Positions 53,344-61,571 of a stretch of DNA of 64,000 bases are shown piece by piece. The translations under genes were made by a program, and so were the position numbers. Each line of letters opens with the position of its first letter. Position 1 is the first letter of the stretch. The notes beneath the pieces were generated by a model. That model ran no database searches and had not been told where the DNA came from. It worked only from the letters and a program-made list of their open reading frames with translations. The DNA is taken from the NCBI RefSeq assembly GCF_000702945.1, contig NZ_JNLE01000003.1:310001-374000 (forward strand), given 5' to 3'. Origin of the DNA: Clostridium sp. KNHs205. GTDB lineage: Bacteria > Bacillota > Clostridia > Lachnospirales > Lachnospiraceae.

Positions 53344-55527
53344 TCACACTACCTCCATTGTTATATCTTCCTTTATAATATATAGCAAATCTTCCTGTGT
53401 TATATTCCCGCTGCCGATTATATCTCCTAGAAGGTTTTTATACCTGGTATCCGCTGCCTTTCTTACCTTTGAAGCAAGCTGCATCACTTTTGCATAAGTT
53501 CCCTTTTCTTCTGAGCTTAGTATCCTCTCAACTGATTTTATAAATTCCTCTGACGCATCTTCTTTAAATTTATATTCTTTATTCTCCATATACTGATTAA
53601 CAAAACTCATAAGCTGTTTTAAATTATAGGAGGTGCTAAGTGAAATTTCATGAAGAAAATAATTCATATATTCAGGGTAGGTTTCCAGGAAACTACCGAC
53701 TTCTTCTTTTGTACCTTCCAATACGATAAATATATTATTCCCCATTTCCTTAATAAATCTATAAAGACTTTCAGCAGACGCACTATTAATTACCGTGGGA
53801 TTCTCAATTATAAGAGAAGCGCCGTAGAGCTTATCTTTCTGTGTCAGAATATTTACACGATTAAGATTCTCTCCTGTAATTTTCGCAATCTTGTCTGTTT
53901 TAATCCAATCAACAGAATACAAAGCCTTGCATACTTTAAAAGCCAGTGTACTCTTGCCGCTTTCCTTTTCTCCCGTGACCATCATAAACTGATTCTTAGA
54001 AGAATCTGAAAGAATATTCTCAAGGCAATACCGTAATTCTTCTTTCACAGTATCTATCTGTAAAAAGCCGCCAAATTCCTTTCGATAATCAAATTTCTTT
54101 TTATCCAGCAGACTAAATACACTGTCTTCACAGACCTCCCCAGATTTCATTATAGTTCTCTCAACAGTAACAACATTTGTCTGTTCTGTATTATCAATAT
54201 ATACCGAAGTTTCTTCTGCTTTGCCCTCTGTAGGAGGAGTATTTTCAGACACAACATTATTAGTGCTTGCCGCTTCTTGTTCTTCATAGGCTGCACTTAT
54301 TTGGGCTTCATCCTCTAATGCTAATTTTTCTTCATAGGCTGCAGCTTTTTTACTTGCTGCTTCAGATACTGCCTGCCCTGCAAAGATTGCAATCTCCAGG
54401 CTTCTACTCTCAGATGCTGCCTGCCCCTCACAGGTTTCAGCCACAAGGCTTCCATTCTCAGATTCTGCTTGTCCTTCGTAGGTTATAGCTTCTAAATTTC
54501 CATTCTCAGCCTTTGCCTGTCTTTTATATAACGTCGCCCCTGTTTCTGCTTCAGTCTCAGTGATCTCCTGACTCTTATATCCTTCAGTCACTTCGGCTTC
54601 ACCAGGAACTGCTGTCTGGCTTTTATCTACTTTAACATCCTCTGTTTCCGCTTCCGTTGTTTCATAGCTTTCATATTCCACCGTTTCATTATTTTCATAA
54701 TCATTGGTTTCATATTCCTTCGAAATATATCCGCTTGCCGCTTCCTCTGCAACCTTATTGTTTTCATACCCACCAGTTTCCTGGTGTACCTTATATGCTT
54801 CATAAGCAGCGGCAGGCTGTGCTTTCACTTTATCATCCCTATCCAGATACTGATTTATCTGTTCTCTGATACTGCTATAGTCTTTTGTCTTATCCAGACC
54901 GAGTCTTTGTCTGGCCTCATTTTTATCTTTTGCCTTTAACATATGTAAAGGATCCAGTTCACCGACATAGTAGGCCTTTAATAGCTTGGCTTTATCTACA
55001 TAAATGCCGTCACCAAACCAGAGGACGATATCCGAACACTCTCTGACACATTTATCCTTAAGGCCGGCTTTATGATAAAGCTTTGCAAGCTCATATGCCC
55101 ATACTTCAATATATTCATATTCCTTAAGCTGTTCCAGTGAATCCATAAGAACTTCTAAGGGCTCTCCCTTTAATTTATCAATATAATAGCGGAATATAAA
55201 CCGGTATGAATCATTAGGAGCAGCCTGCATGTACTTAACCAGATAGGCATCAGCTAACTTGGCATCTCCCTTTTTTATTGCAAGTTCTACCATTTGGTAT
55301 AGAATTCTTCTGGTCTTTGACTTTTCATAAATCCTTTCCAGAAGCCCCATAGCCTCATCCAAACGTCCGTTTTCTGTGAGTACATCTGCCAGTACACTTA
55401 GATCTGTTAAGGATTTGATTTTATGTATTTCCATGGTGTCAAGGATCTTAACAGCTTTTTGGTATTGTCCTCCGTCTGTCAATTTACGGATCTCTTCTAT
55501 CTTAACTATATTTTCATACCGCTCCAT
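53344..55527 (-). CDS. Large TPR/AAA-like protein with acidic repeat region, function unknown
   Basis: I do not recognise a family name. Residues 1-175 are helical repeats of TPR type. Residues of about 240-460 are acidic and low in complexity, with a block of roughly six degenerate 16-residue repeats near 328-425 (TYEGQAESENGSLVA, TCEGQAASESRSLEI). The last 250 residues form an ATPase-like domain with a P-loop GEKESGKST and a Walker-B-like SLIIENPT lacking a canonical acid pair. Possibly a scaffold or a spore/cell-division ATPase. GGGAGGCTACT precedes the ATG. The pyrophosphatase gene follows in the same unit. Confidence 0.72.
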   Translation of the reverse strand: MERYENIVKIEEIRKLTDGGQYQKAVKILDTMEIHKIKSLTDLSVLADVLTENGRLDEAMGLLERIYEKSKTRRILYQMVELAIKKGDAKLADAYLVKYMQAAPNDSYRFIFRYYIDKLKGEPLEVLMDSLEQLKEYEYIEVWAYELAKLYHKAGLKDKCVRECSDIVLWFGDGIYVDKAKLLKAYYVGELDPLHMLKAKDKNEARQRLGLDKTKDYSSIREQINQYLDRDDKVKAQPAAAYEAYKVHQETGGYENNKVAEEAASGYISKEYETNDYENNETVEYESYETTEAETEDVKVDKSQTAVPGEAEVTEGYKSQEITETEAETGATLYKRQAKAENGNLEAITYEGQAESENGSLVAETCEGQAASESRSLEIAIFAGQAVSEAASKKAAAYEEKLALEDEAQISAAYEEQEAASTNNVVSENTPPTEGKAEETSVYIDNTEQTNVVTVERTIMKSGEVCEDSVFSLLDKKKFDYRKEFGGFLQIDTVKEELRYCLENILSDSSKNQFMMVTGEKESGKSTLAFKVCKALYSVDWIKTDKIAKITGENLNRVNILTQKDKLYGASLIIENPTVINSASAESLYRFIKEMGNNIFIVLEGTKEEVGSFLETYPEYMNYFLHEISLSTSYNLKQLMSFVNQYMENKEYKFKEDASEEFIKSVERILSSEEKGTYAKVMQLASKVRKAADTRYKNLLGDIIGSGNITQEDLLYIIKEDITMEVV

Positions 55528-55710
55528 AGTAGCCTCCCTTTCGCCACCGACATTGCAAATAGTTCTTTTGTTTTATCTATCTTACCATTTTCAACGTATT
55601 TATACAAGTTCTTTCCCTTAGACAGCAGCAATCCTCGGATTTCAGCAAATTTTCCCCCACACCTGTGTTCCCTGTATTTTTAACTTCCGCTCCTATATTA
55701 AAACGCAAAA

Positions 55711-55751
55711 AACAGGTGTCTGTCGATAATTCTACAGACACCTGCAATTTT
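55711..55751 (-). terminator. Terminator-like hairpin after the 33-codon gene
   Basis: ACAGACACCTG and CAGGTGTCTGT pair over 11 bp with a 10-nt loop. On the plus strand a CAATTTTTA tail follows; on the minus strand the tail is a less T-rich TTTTTTGCG. It separates the small gene from the TPR/AAA gene. Confidence 0.7.
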
Positions 55752-55788
55752 TATGTTTATATTATGTTTACTATGCTCCGATTAGAGA

Positions 55789-55890
55789 TCATACAAGAAT
55801 AGCGACCTCATTGAGGATCCCATCATGTAATACTTCTTTTTGCGAATCAGTTAAACAAATATACGCTGATTCAGTCTCTATCGTGTCCAT
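55789..55890 (-). CDS. 33-residue small protein with strong expression signals
   Basis: The start at 55890 has AAAGGAGGAGATTCC directly upstream. The product begins MDTIETESAYICLTDSQKE and ends ILNEVAILV, acidic with a hydrophobic C-terminal end. A perfect consensus promoter lies 75 bp upstream and a terminator 38 bp downstream. It is too short for database-style recognition. It could be a small protein or a leader peptide regulating the TPR/AAA-pyrophosphatase unit; no run of one codon is visible to favour classical attenuation. Confidence 0.6.
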   Translation of the reverse strand: MDTIETESAYICLTDSQKEVLHDGILNEVAILV

Positions 55891-55964
55891 TGGAATCTCC
55901 TCCTTTTGTATAGCTCACAGTATGTATTTTCTGTTATTTATACTGTTTGCTTTGTTGTAATTAG

Positions 55965-55993
55965 ATTATATTCCACTTACACACTTTTGTCAA
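55965..55993 (-). promoter_or_regulatory. Consensus promoter of the 33-codon gene
   Basis: TTGACA (55988-55993), 17 bp, TATAAT (55965-55970) on the minus strand: perfect in both boxes. The leader contains an inverted repeat (CAGTAT/ATACTG). Confidence 0.88.
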
Positions 55994-56080
55994 GCCTTTT
56001 TTAAATATATTTTATTTAATTCTGTTATATTAATGTATCTTGCTAATTTGTCAGACTATTTAACCAAGCAATTTTATGCA

Positions 56081-58420
56081 TCACAATTCACGATAAAACC
56101 TTAAGGATTCCTGCAGCTCCGGTGTTATGGTACCACCCTCTTTTTCTATCATTCGGTATCTTAACTCAGTCTCCTTAATCTTCTTGGCAGTATTTCTTTT
56201 CAGGCGCTCCATAGCATCTGCAAACAAAGGCATATTCTTAAATCGTTCCCTAAGTTCTTTACGGAAAGGACAATAGGTCGCTAAGATTTCTCTTGCAAAC
56301 CGGTTTAACCTGATTGCACCATTTGATTCGCTCTTCATCCAGCCTTCATAGTCTATAACAAAGATTTCTCTGTAGTTGTTCTTGCCCTTTTGTATCTGTG
56401 CTTTAATCTTCTCCCGCAGATCCTCCGATATCTCTCTGTTCTTCCGATAGAACTGGATATAATCAGAGTATTCCGACGTCAGAGATTTTTCTTTTATATT
56501 ATTCCATGCATTTCCCTGAATACTTCTGCAAAGCTCCCAGCGGAATCTTCCAAGTACCTTTATAAGCATATCGTTAAGATTAGCGTCTACTAAAATAGGG
56601 AAGATAAACCTTCCTTCACGGCTCTTCTTCTTTCCTGTAATTTCCTGCCACATAACACCATTGTAACCCAGAACCGGCATTAAGATGATATCCGGATATA
56701 CAGGCTGCATGAGATATTCCTTGGTTATTCCCTTTCCCGGATTTACATAAAGAACCTCTCTGTGGAAAACAGAATAGTCTATATCCAATAAGGTTTTCAT
56801 TGCTTCATTAAAACGTTTGGAATTCAGCTTCAGGCTTTGTAAGCTCTTTACAATGCTCTCTCCCCATAGGAACGGAACAAAGGTTGAAAACTGGCCGTTT
56901 ACAACTCTGGTGTTATAACGGAACATGTTCTGCATCTCATATTTTACCTTTAGAACAGGGTTGGTTAAGGCATCTCTTTCCTGATCCTCCGTAAGCTCTC
57001 CCCGTTTACGATTGCTTCTTAAATAATCCGGATATTCCTGATCAAACTCATTTTTAGAAGGTTCTTTTTCTCCTTTGTAAATGCTGGTCAGCCAGGACTT
57101 GATATCGTACACCTTGCAGGGGCCTGCTTCTTCCTCTGCCTCATTGTCAAGGAAGTATAATTCTCTTAGCTGCTCTGTTGATAAAAGTCTCTCATCTAAA
57201 AATCCATATTTCAGGAACAGATCAATAACTTTAGGAGGTTTTGCTTCTTTGCAGGCTTTTAGGTATACAGATTCGTACAGTTCATAAAAATGCTGTGTAA
57301 GCTTCCTGCGAAGGAGCCTGATTCTGTCATCTGTGGAAAATTTATCTCTCAGATTGATAAAGTCTAATATTCCATGAGATAATTCCTCTGCTTTCTCATG
57401 GTCATACAGAGCGTAGGTACAAATCTGCTGCAGGGAAGCGTCCAAAGCCTCACTGACTTCTTTGGCTTCGTTTTCTGTATATTGAAAATTATTGTCCACC
57501 TGTTCTTTGCGGTTAGAGCTTTTGGATATCAGCGTATAATAGATATCTTCCATACGGTTTCTATCCACACCGCATTTTCTGCCCAGTTTTTCCTCAAATA
57601 GTTTCTCTACCAGATTAATACGTTCAATGATTGCATCTACGACTTTAATTAGTTCCCTGTTGTCTCCGCCTGTTTCGTCAATGTTGATTGCAAGGACGGC
57701 ATAGCTTTTATAAAGGCAGCTGTCTGAATTATTTATAAGCACAGTAAGGAGCTTCTCAAGGTAATCTGCTATGGCTGCACATTCTGTTAGCATCTGGCTG
57801 ATAATTTCCTGTGTATCTTCTACTGTGTAAAGTGCTACAATTTCACCGAAAGAGCAGAATGCCTTCCAGTTATCTACGGTTATTTTGGCACATTCCTTAT
57901 AATACTCCAGCTTCTTATCATCCAGCATGTCCTCTTCACTATAAGCTTCCAGCTCCTGTAATATTGAAATGGAATTTACAGAATAACCCAACTTTGCGCA
58001 TAACTCTTCGTATTTCTTATTATATTTTGTGCTGAACTCGAATATCTCTTCGGCAGCGCCTCGTAACTGACTATATATCTTTTCAACCTCTGCTACATAT
58101 CTGGATAAAGAGGCAGACATTAAACCCTTGTAATCTTTATTTATATTAAAGATATCTGTAATATCTTCCATATGCTGAATGGGGAAGCTATAAAACAGCA
58201 CTTCATCGAAAGCTTCATAGGAACACTGATATTCACCAGCTCTTAAGTCACTGACACCGATAAAATTACCGGTACCTAACAGCACTCTGGCACCCTTTCC
58301 TTTGACCAGCACTCTTCCTTTCAGAATAATCGCTACGCCGTTAATCTTCTCCCCTTCAGTATATATCATCGTATTTTTGTCTACTTGATTTACCGCATTA
58401 TGATTAATTATTATTCCCAT
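56081..58420 (-). CDS. Large protein with N-terminal cyclic-nucleotide-binding domain, function unknown
   Basis: Of 779 residues, about the first 110 resemble a cyclic-nucleotide-binding (Crp-like) jelly roll (IYTEGEKINGVAIILKGRVLVKGKGARVLLGTGNFIGVSDL). The remainder is largely helical with no DNA-binding HTH, kinase or channel segment that I can see. A later region (near 520-640) is strand-rich: TFVPFLWGESIVK, PDIILMPVLGYNGVMWQEITGKKK, GRFIFPILVDANLND. No membrane helix. GCTGAGGTGAGCC precedes the ATG. It lies downstream of the structured RNA at 58518-58703. Confidence 0.75.
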   Translation of the reverse strand: MGIIINHNAVNQVDKNTMIYTEGEKINGVAIILKGRVLVKGKGARVLLGTGNFIGVSDLRAGEYQCSYEAFDEVLFYSFPIQHMEDITDIFNINKDYKGLMSASLSRYVAEVEKIYSQLRGAAEEIFEFSTKYNKKYEELCAKLGYSVNSISILQELEAYSEEDMLDDKKLEYYKECAKITVDNWKAFCSFGEIVALYTVEDTQEIISQMLTECAAIADYLEKLLTVLINNSDSCLYKSYAVLAINIDETGGDNRELIKVVDAIIERINLVEKLFEEKLGRKCGVDRNRMEDIYYTLISKSSNRKEQVDNNFQYTENEAKEVSEALDASLQQICTYALYDHEKAEELSHGILDFINLRDKFSTDDRIRLLRRKLTQHFYELYESVYLKACKEAKPPKVIDLFLKYGFLDERLLSTEQLRELYFLDNEAEEEAGPCKVYDIKSWLTSIYKGEKEPSKNEFDQEYPDYLRSNRKRGELTEDQERDALTNPVLKVKYEMQNMFRYNTRVVNGQFSTFVPFLWGESIVKSLQSLKLNSKRFNEAMKTLLDIDYSVFHREVLYVNPGKGITKEYLMQPVYPDIILMPVLGYNGVMWQEITGKKKSREGRFIFPILVDANLNDMLIKVLGRFRWELCRSIQGNAWNNIKEKSLTSEYSDYIQFYRKNREISEDLREKIKAQIQKGKNNYREIFVIDYEGWMKSESNGAIRLNRFAREILATYCPFRKELRERFKNMPLFADAMERLKRNTAKKIKETELRYRMIEKEGGTITPELQESLRFYREL

Positions 58421-58517
58421 GGCTCACCTCAGCTATCTCTTCAGAATAATCTAATTATAATTCAAAATCCGACAATCTGAAAGATGAATTTTGCATATTT
58501 ATGATTTTCCGCCTAGT

Positions 58518-58703
58518 AAAAAAGCACCAATATATGATATTGGTGCCAGTTTTTTGGTTTTTTGGGGCCGGGCCATCCTTAATGATGGCTGAGCAAAGGC
58601 CTATCCCCATTGATAGATTCCGACCCCTATAAGTTGTTTATAGAAAACTACCCCCTTTGGCAGCTTCTATCAAGGTTGATACAAGAACGTTTCGGTTTGA
58701 TAG
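58518..58703 (-). ncRNA. Pseudoknotted structured RNA with terminator, class unassigned
   Basis: On the minus strand, in order: hairpin CTATCAA/TTGATAG (58697-58703 with 58667-58673); CAAAGG (58654-58659); hairpin TATAA/TTATA; GGGGTCGG (58620-58627); hairpin CTATC/GATAG; CCTTTG (58594-58599); hairpin GCCATC/GATGGC; CCGGCCCC (58564-58571). CAAAGG pairs with CCTTTG and GGGGTCGG pairs with CCGGCCCC, which cross and make a pseudoknot. A terminator, GCACCAATAT/ATATTGGTGC with TTTTTT, closes the RNA. No coding sequence fits. Confidence 0.75.
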
Positions 58704-58751
58704 AGAGTTCATCCTTGTTTTATTTAATCCGTAAAGCGCTTTTTTTGAAAT

Positions 58752-58782
58752 AAAAAAATGCCGCCCACATTATTGTGACGAC
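58752..58782 (-). terminator. Terminator of the SRP RNA
   Basis: ATGTCGTC pairs with GGGCGGCAT (with G-U pairs and one bulge), then TTTTTTT on the minus strand. Confidence 0.75.
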
Positions 58783-58820
58783 ATCCTTGCCAGATGAAAC
58801 TGTTTATTATTTTATATTAA

Positions 58821-59084
58821 TCCGTGCGTCTTGCTTTGAATGTATACCATAAGCGTTACCCTTACAGTTAACTCGGTCCAGGCACCCTTACGGCACACAG
58901 GAGCTTTCGCTTAGTGCTGCTTCATTCCTGACCTGACACGATTCACGAATTCCTGTTGCGTAAGACCCAAACGTCAACATCACTTGTAAGGGGCTGCCCT
59001 ACAGTACAACACCCTGGGCAAGACATCACCCCTGCTGTAGCGGATTGCAGGTACAGGGCACCGCTATCTCCCCGGCTGCACGGA
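58821..59084 (-). ncRNA. ffs: Signal recognition particle RNA, large type
   Basis: The 5' and 3' ends pair as TCCGTGC (59078-59084) with GCACGGA (58821-58827), giving a 264-nt molecule. The Alu domain has GCCGGGGAGATAGCGGTGCCC and GGATTGCAGG-type pairs; the S domain has GTGTCAGGTCAGGAATGAAG followed by CAGCAC, the SRP54-binding hairpin. This large form is standard in clostridia and bacilli. It lies downstream of tadA, as in many Firmicutes, though dnaX is not next here. Confidence 0.92.
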
Positions 59085-59183
59085 AATTTTATGACAAAGT
59101 AAAAATAAAAATGCAGATAATTAATTTGGATTTCAAATGCAGGAACATACCGAAATACTCTCCATGTTACATCCTGCTAAAAC

Positions 59184-59212
59184 AGTATACTTGATTTTAA
59201 TTACAAAGTCAA
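59184..59212 (-). promoter_or_regulatory. Promoter upstream of the SRP RNA
   Basis: TTGACT (59207-59212), 17 bp, TATACT (59184-59189) on the minus strand, about 100 nt upstream of the mature 5' end, implying a processed precursor. Confidence 0.7.
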
Positions 59213-59223
59213 GTGACTGCAGC

Positions 59224-59730
59224 TTATTCCTCACGACAAACTCCGCCCATTTCTTCCTTTTTCAACAACTTCTCTTTGCGGTTTCGTTCTCTCAGCCCAA
59301 CAAAGAAATCCTGTAGTACCTGTTTGCATTCTTCTTCCATAACTCCGGTGGTCAGTTCCACCTGATGATTAAATTCCTTCATCTGGAGAATGTTAAGAAT
59401 TGAACCTGCACATCCTGCCTTAGGATTCATGGCACCTACGATTACCTCTTTTATCCGGGCTTGTACAATGGCACCGGAGCACATCTGACACGGCTCTAAC
59501 GTAACATAGAGGGTGCAATCCTCCAGCCTCCAGTCTCCCATGCTTTTGCTGGCCTTTTGGATAGCTGTTATCTCTGCATGAGCCAGAGTGGTTTTATTGG
59601 TATTTCTCCTATTATACCCTCTGCCTATAATTTTATCCTGATATACAATGACACAGCCAATGGGCACTTCACCGATTTTTGCAGCCTTTTTAGCTTCTTT
59701 TAAGGCTTCCTTCATATATTTTAGTTCCAC
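59224..59730 (-). CDS. tadA: tRNA-specific adenosine deaminase
   Basis: It converts A34 to inosine in tRNA-Arg(ACG). HAEITAI and PCQMCSGA hold the zinc ligands and catalytic Glu. The N-terminus YMKEALKEAKKAAKIGEVPIG aligns with the B. subtilis enzyme, which suggests the start is the GTG near 59730 or the ATG at 59715; the longest frame, to 59784, would add a poorly conserved stretch. Ribosome sites at all candidates are weak. Confidence 0.9.
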   Translation of the reverse strand: MELKYMKEALKEAKKAAKIGEVPIGCVIVYQDKIIGRGYNRRNTNKTTLAHAEITAIQKASKSMGDWRLEDCTLYVTLEPCQMCSGAIVQARIKEVIVGAMNPKAGCAGSILNILQMKEFNHQVELTTGVMEEECKQVLQDFFVGLRERNRKEKLLKKEEMGGVCREE

Positions 59731-59784
59731 TTTGACACCAGTACTGCCCCGAATTGCTCTTATGATGTAAGCATCCCGCGGCAT

Positions 59785-60111
59785 CTTTCTATAGCTTATT
59801 TTATTTCATACCTCATACCTATACTCAGATAAGTGATTTTTCAAACAATTTTTTCATATACCAATTAATTGGAAGAAGCTCTGGACGAACAGGGCTGTAT
59901 TTGCTATATTAATATTACCACGGGCATCCTTTTGGAGCAAGCAATTACTTTCATATACCAACTGCTGCTGCATATATTTATAAAAGAGCCGGTAGAATAC
60001 GTGAGACAGCACACTCAGATTGGAGTCAGGTTGAAAAACCAAATCTCTGTTTTTCAACTACGGATTCTTGAATATCAGATAAAAGATTTGATATTTACGA
60101 AAGGGGTAAGA
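59785..60111. other. Intergenic region between tadA and the small leader frame
   Basis: Frames are open on both strands but lack ribosome sites and family resemblance. I see no RNA or repeat structure of note. Confidence 0.35.
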
Positions 60112-60213
60112 ATGATAGAAAATAATAAATTGAAAGGATGTCACGCCAGGATTCTCACTCCTTATTATTTGTGGCAGTATCGCAGGCCAGCCTGCAATAT
60201 GCAACGGGTATAA
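60112..60213 (+). CDS. Possible 33-residue leader frame upstream of nrdG2
   Basis: ATG at 60112 follows AAAGGGGTAAGA. The frame begins MIENNKLKGCHARIL and ends 3 bases before the nrdG2 ATG. That ATG has only a weak site (CGGGTATAAATT), so translation may depend on this frame. No known peptide is recognised. Confidence 0.45.
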   Translation: MIENNKLKGCHARILTPYYLWQYRRPACNMQRV

Positions 60214-60216
60214 ATT

Positions 60217-60912
60217 ATGAAAATACATGGTTTTCAGAAAACTACTCTGCTTGATTATCCTGGACATCTTGCTGCAACTATATTTTTTGGCGGCTGCAAC
60301 TTCCTATGTCCCTATTGCCACAACGGCTCACTCGTTCTCTGTCCTGACAGCCTCCCTGCTATACCCAAAGAAGACATACTAAATACCTTAAAGAAGAGAA
60401 AAGGAATTTTAGAAGGTGTCTGTATAACCGGAGGTGAGCCAACCCTGGCTGCAGAGCTTACAGGGTTTATTGCAGAGATAAAAGAACTGGGGTTTTTAGT
60501 GAAGCTTGATACCAACGGCAGTAATCCTGCTCGCCTGAAGGAACTTGTTCTTTCCGGACTCATTGATTATGTGGCAATGGATATCAAAAACAGCAGAAAT
60601 AAATATTCCAAAACTATTGGTAAAAATAGTTATTCCATAGACAAAATAGCAGAAAGCGTTGATTTCCTGCTAACAGATAAAGTAGCTTATGAATTTCGAA
60701 CTACTGTAACAAAAGAGCTCCATACTCCAGCTGATTTCTCAGCCATAGGTGAATGGATTAAAGGTGCAAAAGCTTACTATCTTCAATCCTATAAGGTTTC
60801 TGAGGACGTTATATCCCCTGTTTTTTCGGGATATAGCAAAGAAGAGCTTATGCTTATACAGAAATCTCTCCTTCCTCACATAGAAAAGGTTGAAATCCGC
60901 GGATTGGATTAG
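60217..60912 (+). CDS. nrdG: Anaerobic ribonucleoside-triphosphate reductase activating protein, NrdG2 type
   Basis: The 231-residue radical-SAM protein carries CNFLCPYC (CxxxCxxC, [4Fe-4S] cluster), GGCN before it, TGGEPTLA and a DTNGSN region. It belongs to the NrdG2-like group that activates anaerobic ribonucleotide reductase or similar glycyl radical enzymes. No nrdD gene is present within the window, so its partner is elsewhere. The upstream frame overlaps its expression signals. Confidence 0.85.
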   Translation: MKIHGFQKTTLLDYPGHLAATIFFGGCNFLCPYCHNGSLVLCPDSLPAIPKEDILNTLKKRKGILEGVCITGGEPTLAAELTGFIAEIKELGFLVKLDTNGSNPARLKELVLSGLIDYVAMDIKNSRNKYSKTIGKNSYSIDKIAESVDFLLTDKVAYEFRTTVTKELHTPADFSAIGEWIKGAKAYYLQSYKVSEDVISPVFSGYSKEELMLIQKSLLPHIEKVEIRGLD

Positions 60913-60958
60913 CCCCAACAGTTTATTTCTAACTATAAATTGGTACAGGAGAATTCAT

Positions 60959-61510
60959 ATGCAAATGGGTATTCAGACAGAGCGACTGCAGTTACGTATT
61001 CTGCACCCTAATGAAGCTGATAAGGTTTTAATATTCTACTCCCAGAACAAAGATCAATTTGAACCCTGGGAGCCGGAAAGAGATGTTAATTTCTACACTC
61101 TATCCTATCAAAGGCTTTCCTTATCAATTGAATATAATTTAATGCAGCAGTCCAAGCTCCTTCGCTATTGGGTGTTTCTGAAAGAAGATCCCCATACCAT
61201 CATTGGATCAGTTAATTTTTACAACATTACAAAGGGGTCTTATTACACCTGCCAGTTAGGTTATAAATTTGACCGGCGTTTTGTAGGCAAAGGTTATGCC
61301 ACAGAAAGTATCAGGGAAGCCATGCAGGTCCTGTTAACTGATTATGAAATCCACCGAATAGAAGCCAATATTATGCCCTCTAACCTTCGCTCCATACATC
61401 TTGTACAAAAACTTGGTTTTCAATACGAAGGACTTGCCATTTCCAGTATTAAGATAAACCACAAGTGGGAAGACCATGCACGGTATGCCTTTATAAATAC
61501 AGTTAACTAA
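60959..61510 (+). CDS. GNAT N-acetyltransferase (RimJ/RimL type)
   Basis: The 183-residue protein starts MQMGIQTERLQLRILHPNEADKV. It contains IIGSVNFYNITKGSYYTCQLGYKFDRRFVGKGYATESIREAM, the acetyl-CoA-binding loop, and a C-terminal ANIMPSNLRSIHLVQKLGFQYEG, typical of RimJ/RimL acetyltransferases. It could acetylate a ribosomal protein or small amines. CAGGAGAATTCAT precedes the start at 60959; the longer frame overlaps the end of nrdG2. Confidence 0.88.
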   Translation: MQMGIQTERLQLRILHPNEADKVLIFYSQNKDQFEPWEPERDVNFYTLSYQRLSLSIEYNLMQQSKLLRYWVFLKEDPHTIIGSVNFYNITKGSYYTCQLGYKFDRRFVGKGYATESIREAMQVLLTDYEIHRIEANIMPSNLRSIHLVQKLGFQYEGLAISSIKINHKWEDHARYAFINTVN

Positions 61511-61555
61511 AATAAACTCTGTAACTGCCAATATAATGCAGTTTCAGAGTTTATT
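61511..61555. terminator. Bidirectional terminator
   Basis: AATAAACTCTG pairs with CAGAGTTTATT with an inner AACTGC/GCAGTT, between the converging GNAT and repeat-rich genes. Confidence 0.75.
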
Positions 61556-61571
61556 TATGTAATGCACGGAT

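Noticed and set aside
58518-58703. Resemblance of GGGGGTAG and CCTTTG to a manganese (yybP-ykoY) riboswitch
   Set aside because: The conserved GGGGAGTAG loop is not present and the crossing 8-bp helix does not belong to that class.
59869-60111. Upstream part of the 114-residue open frame before nrdG2
   Set aside because: No start signal and no similarity to NrdD or other family; only the last 33 codons have a ribosome site.
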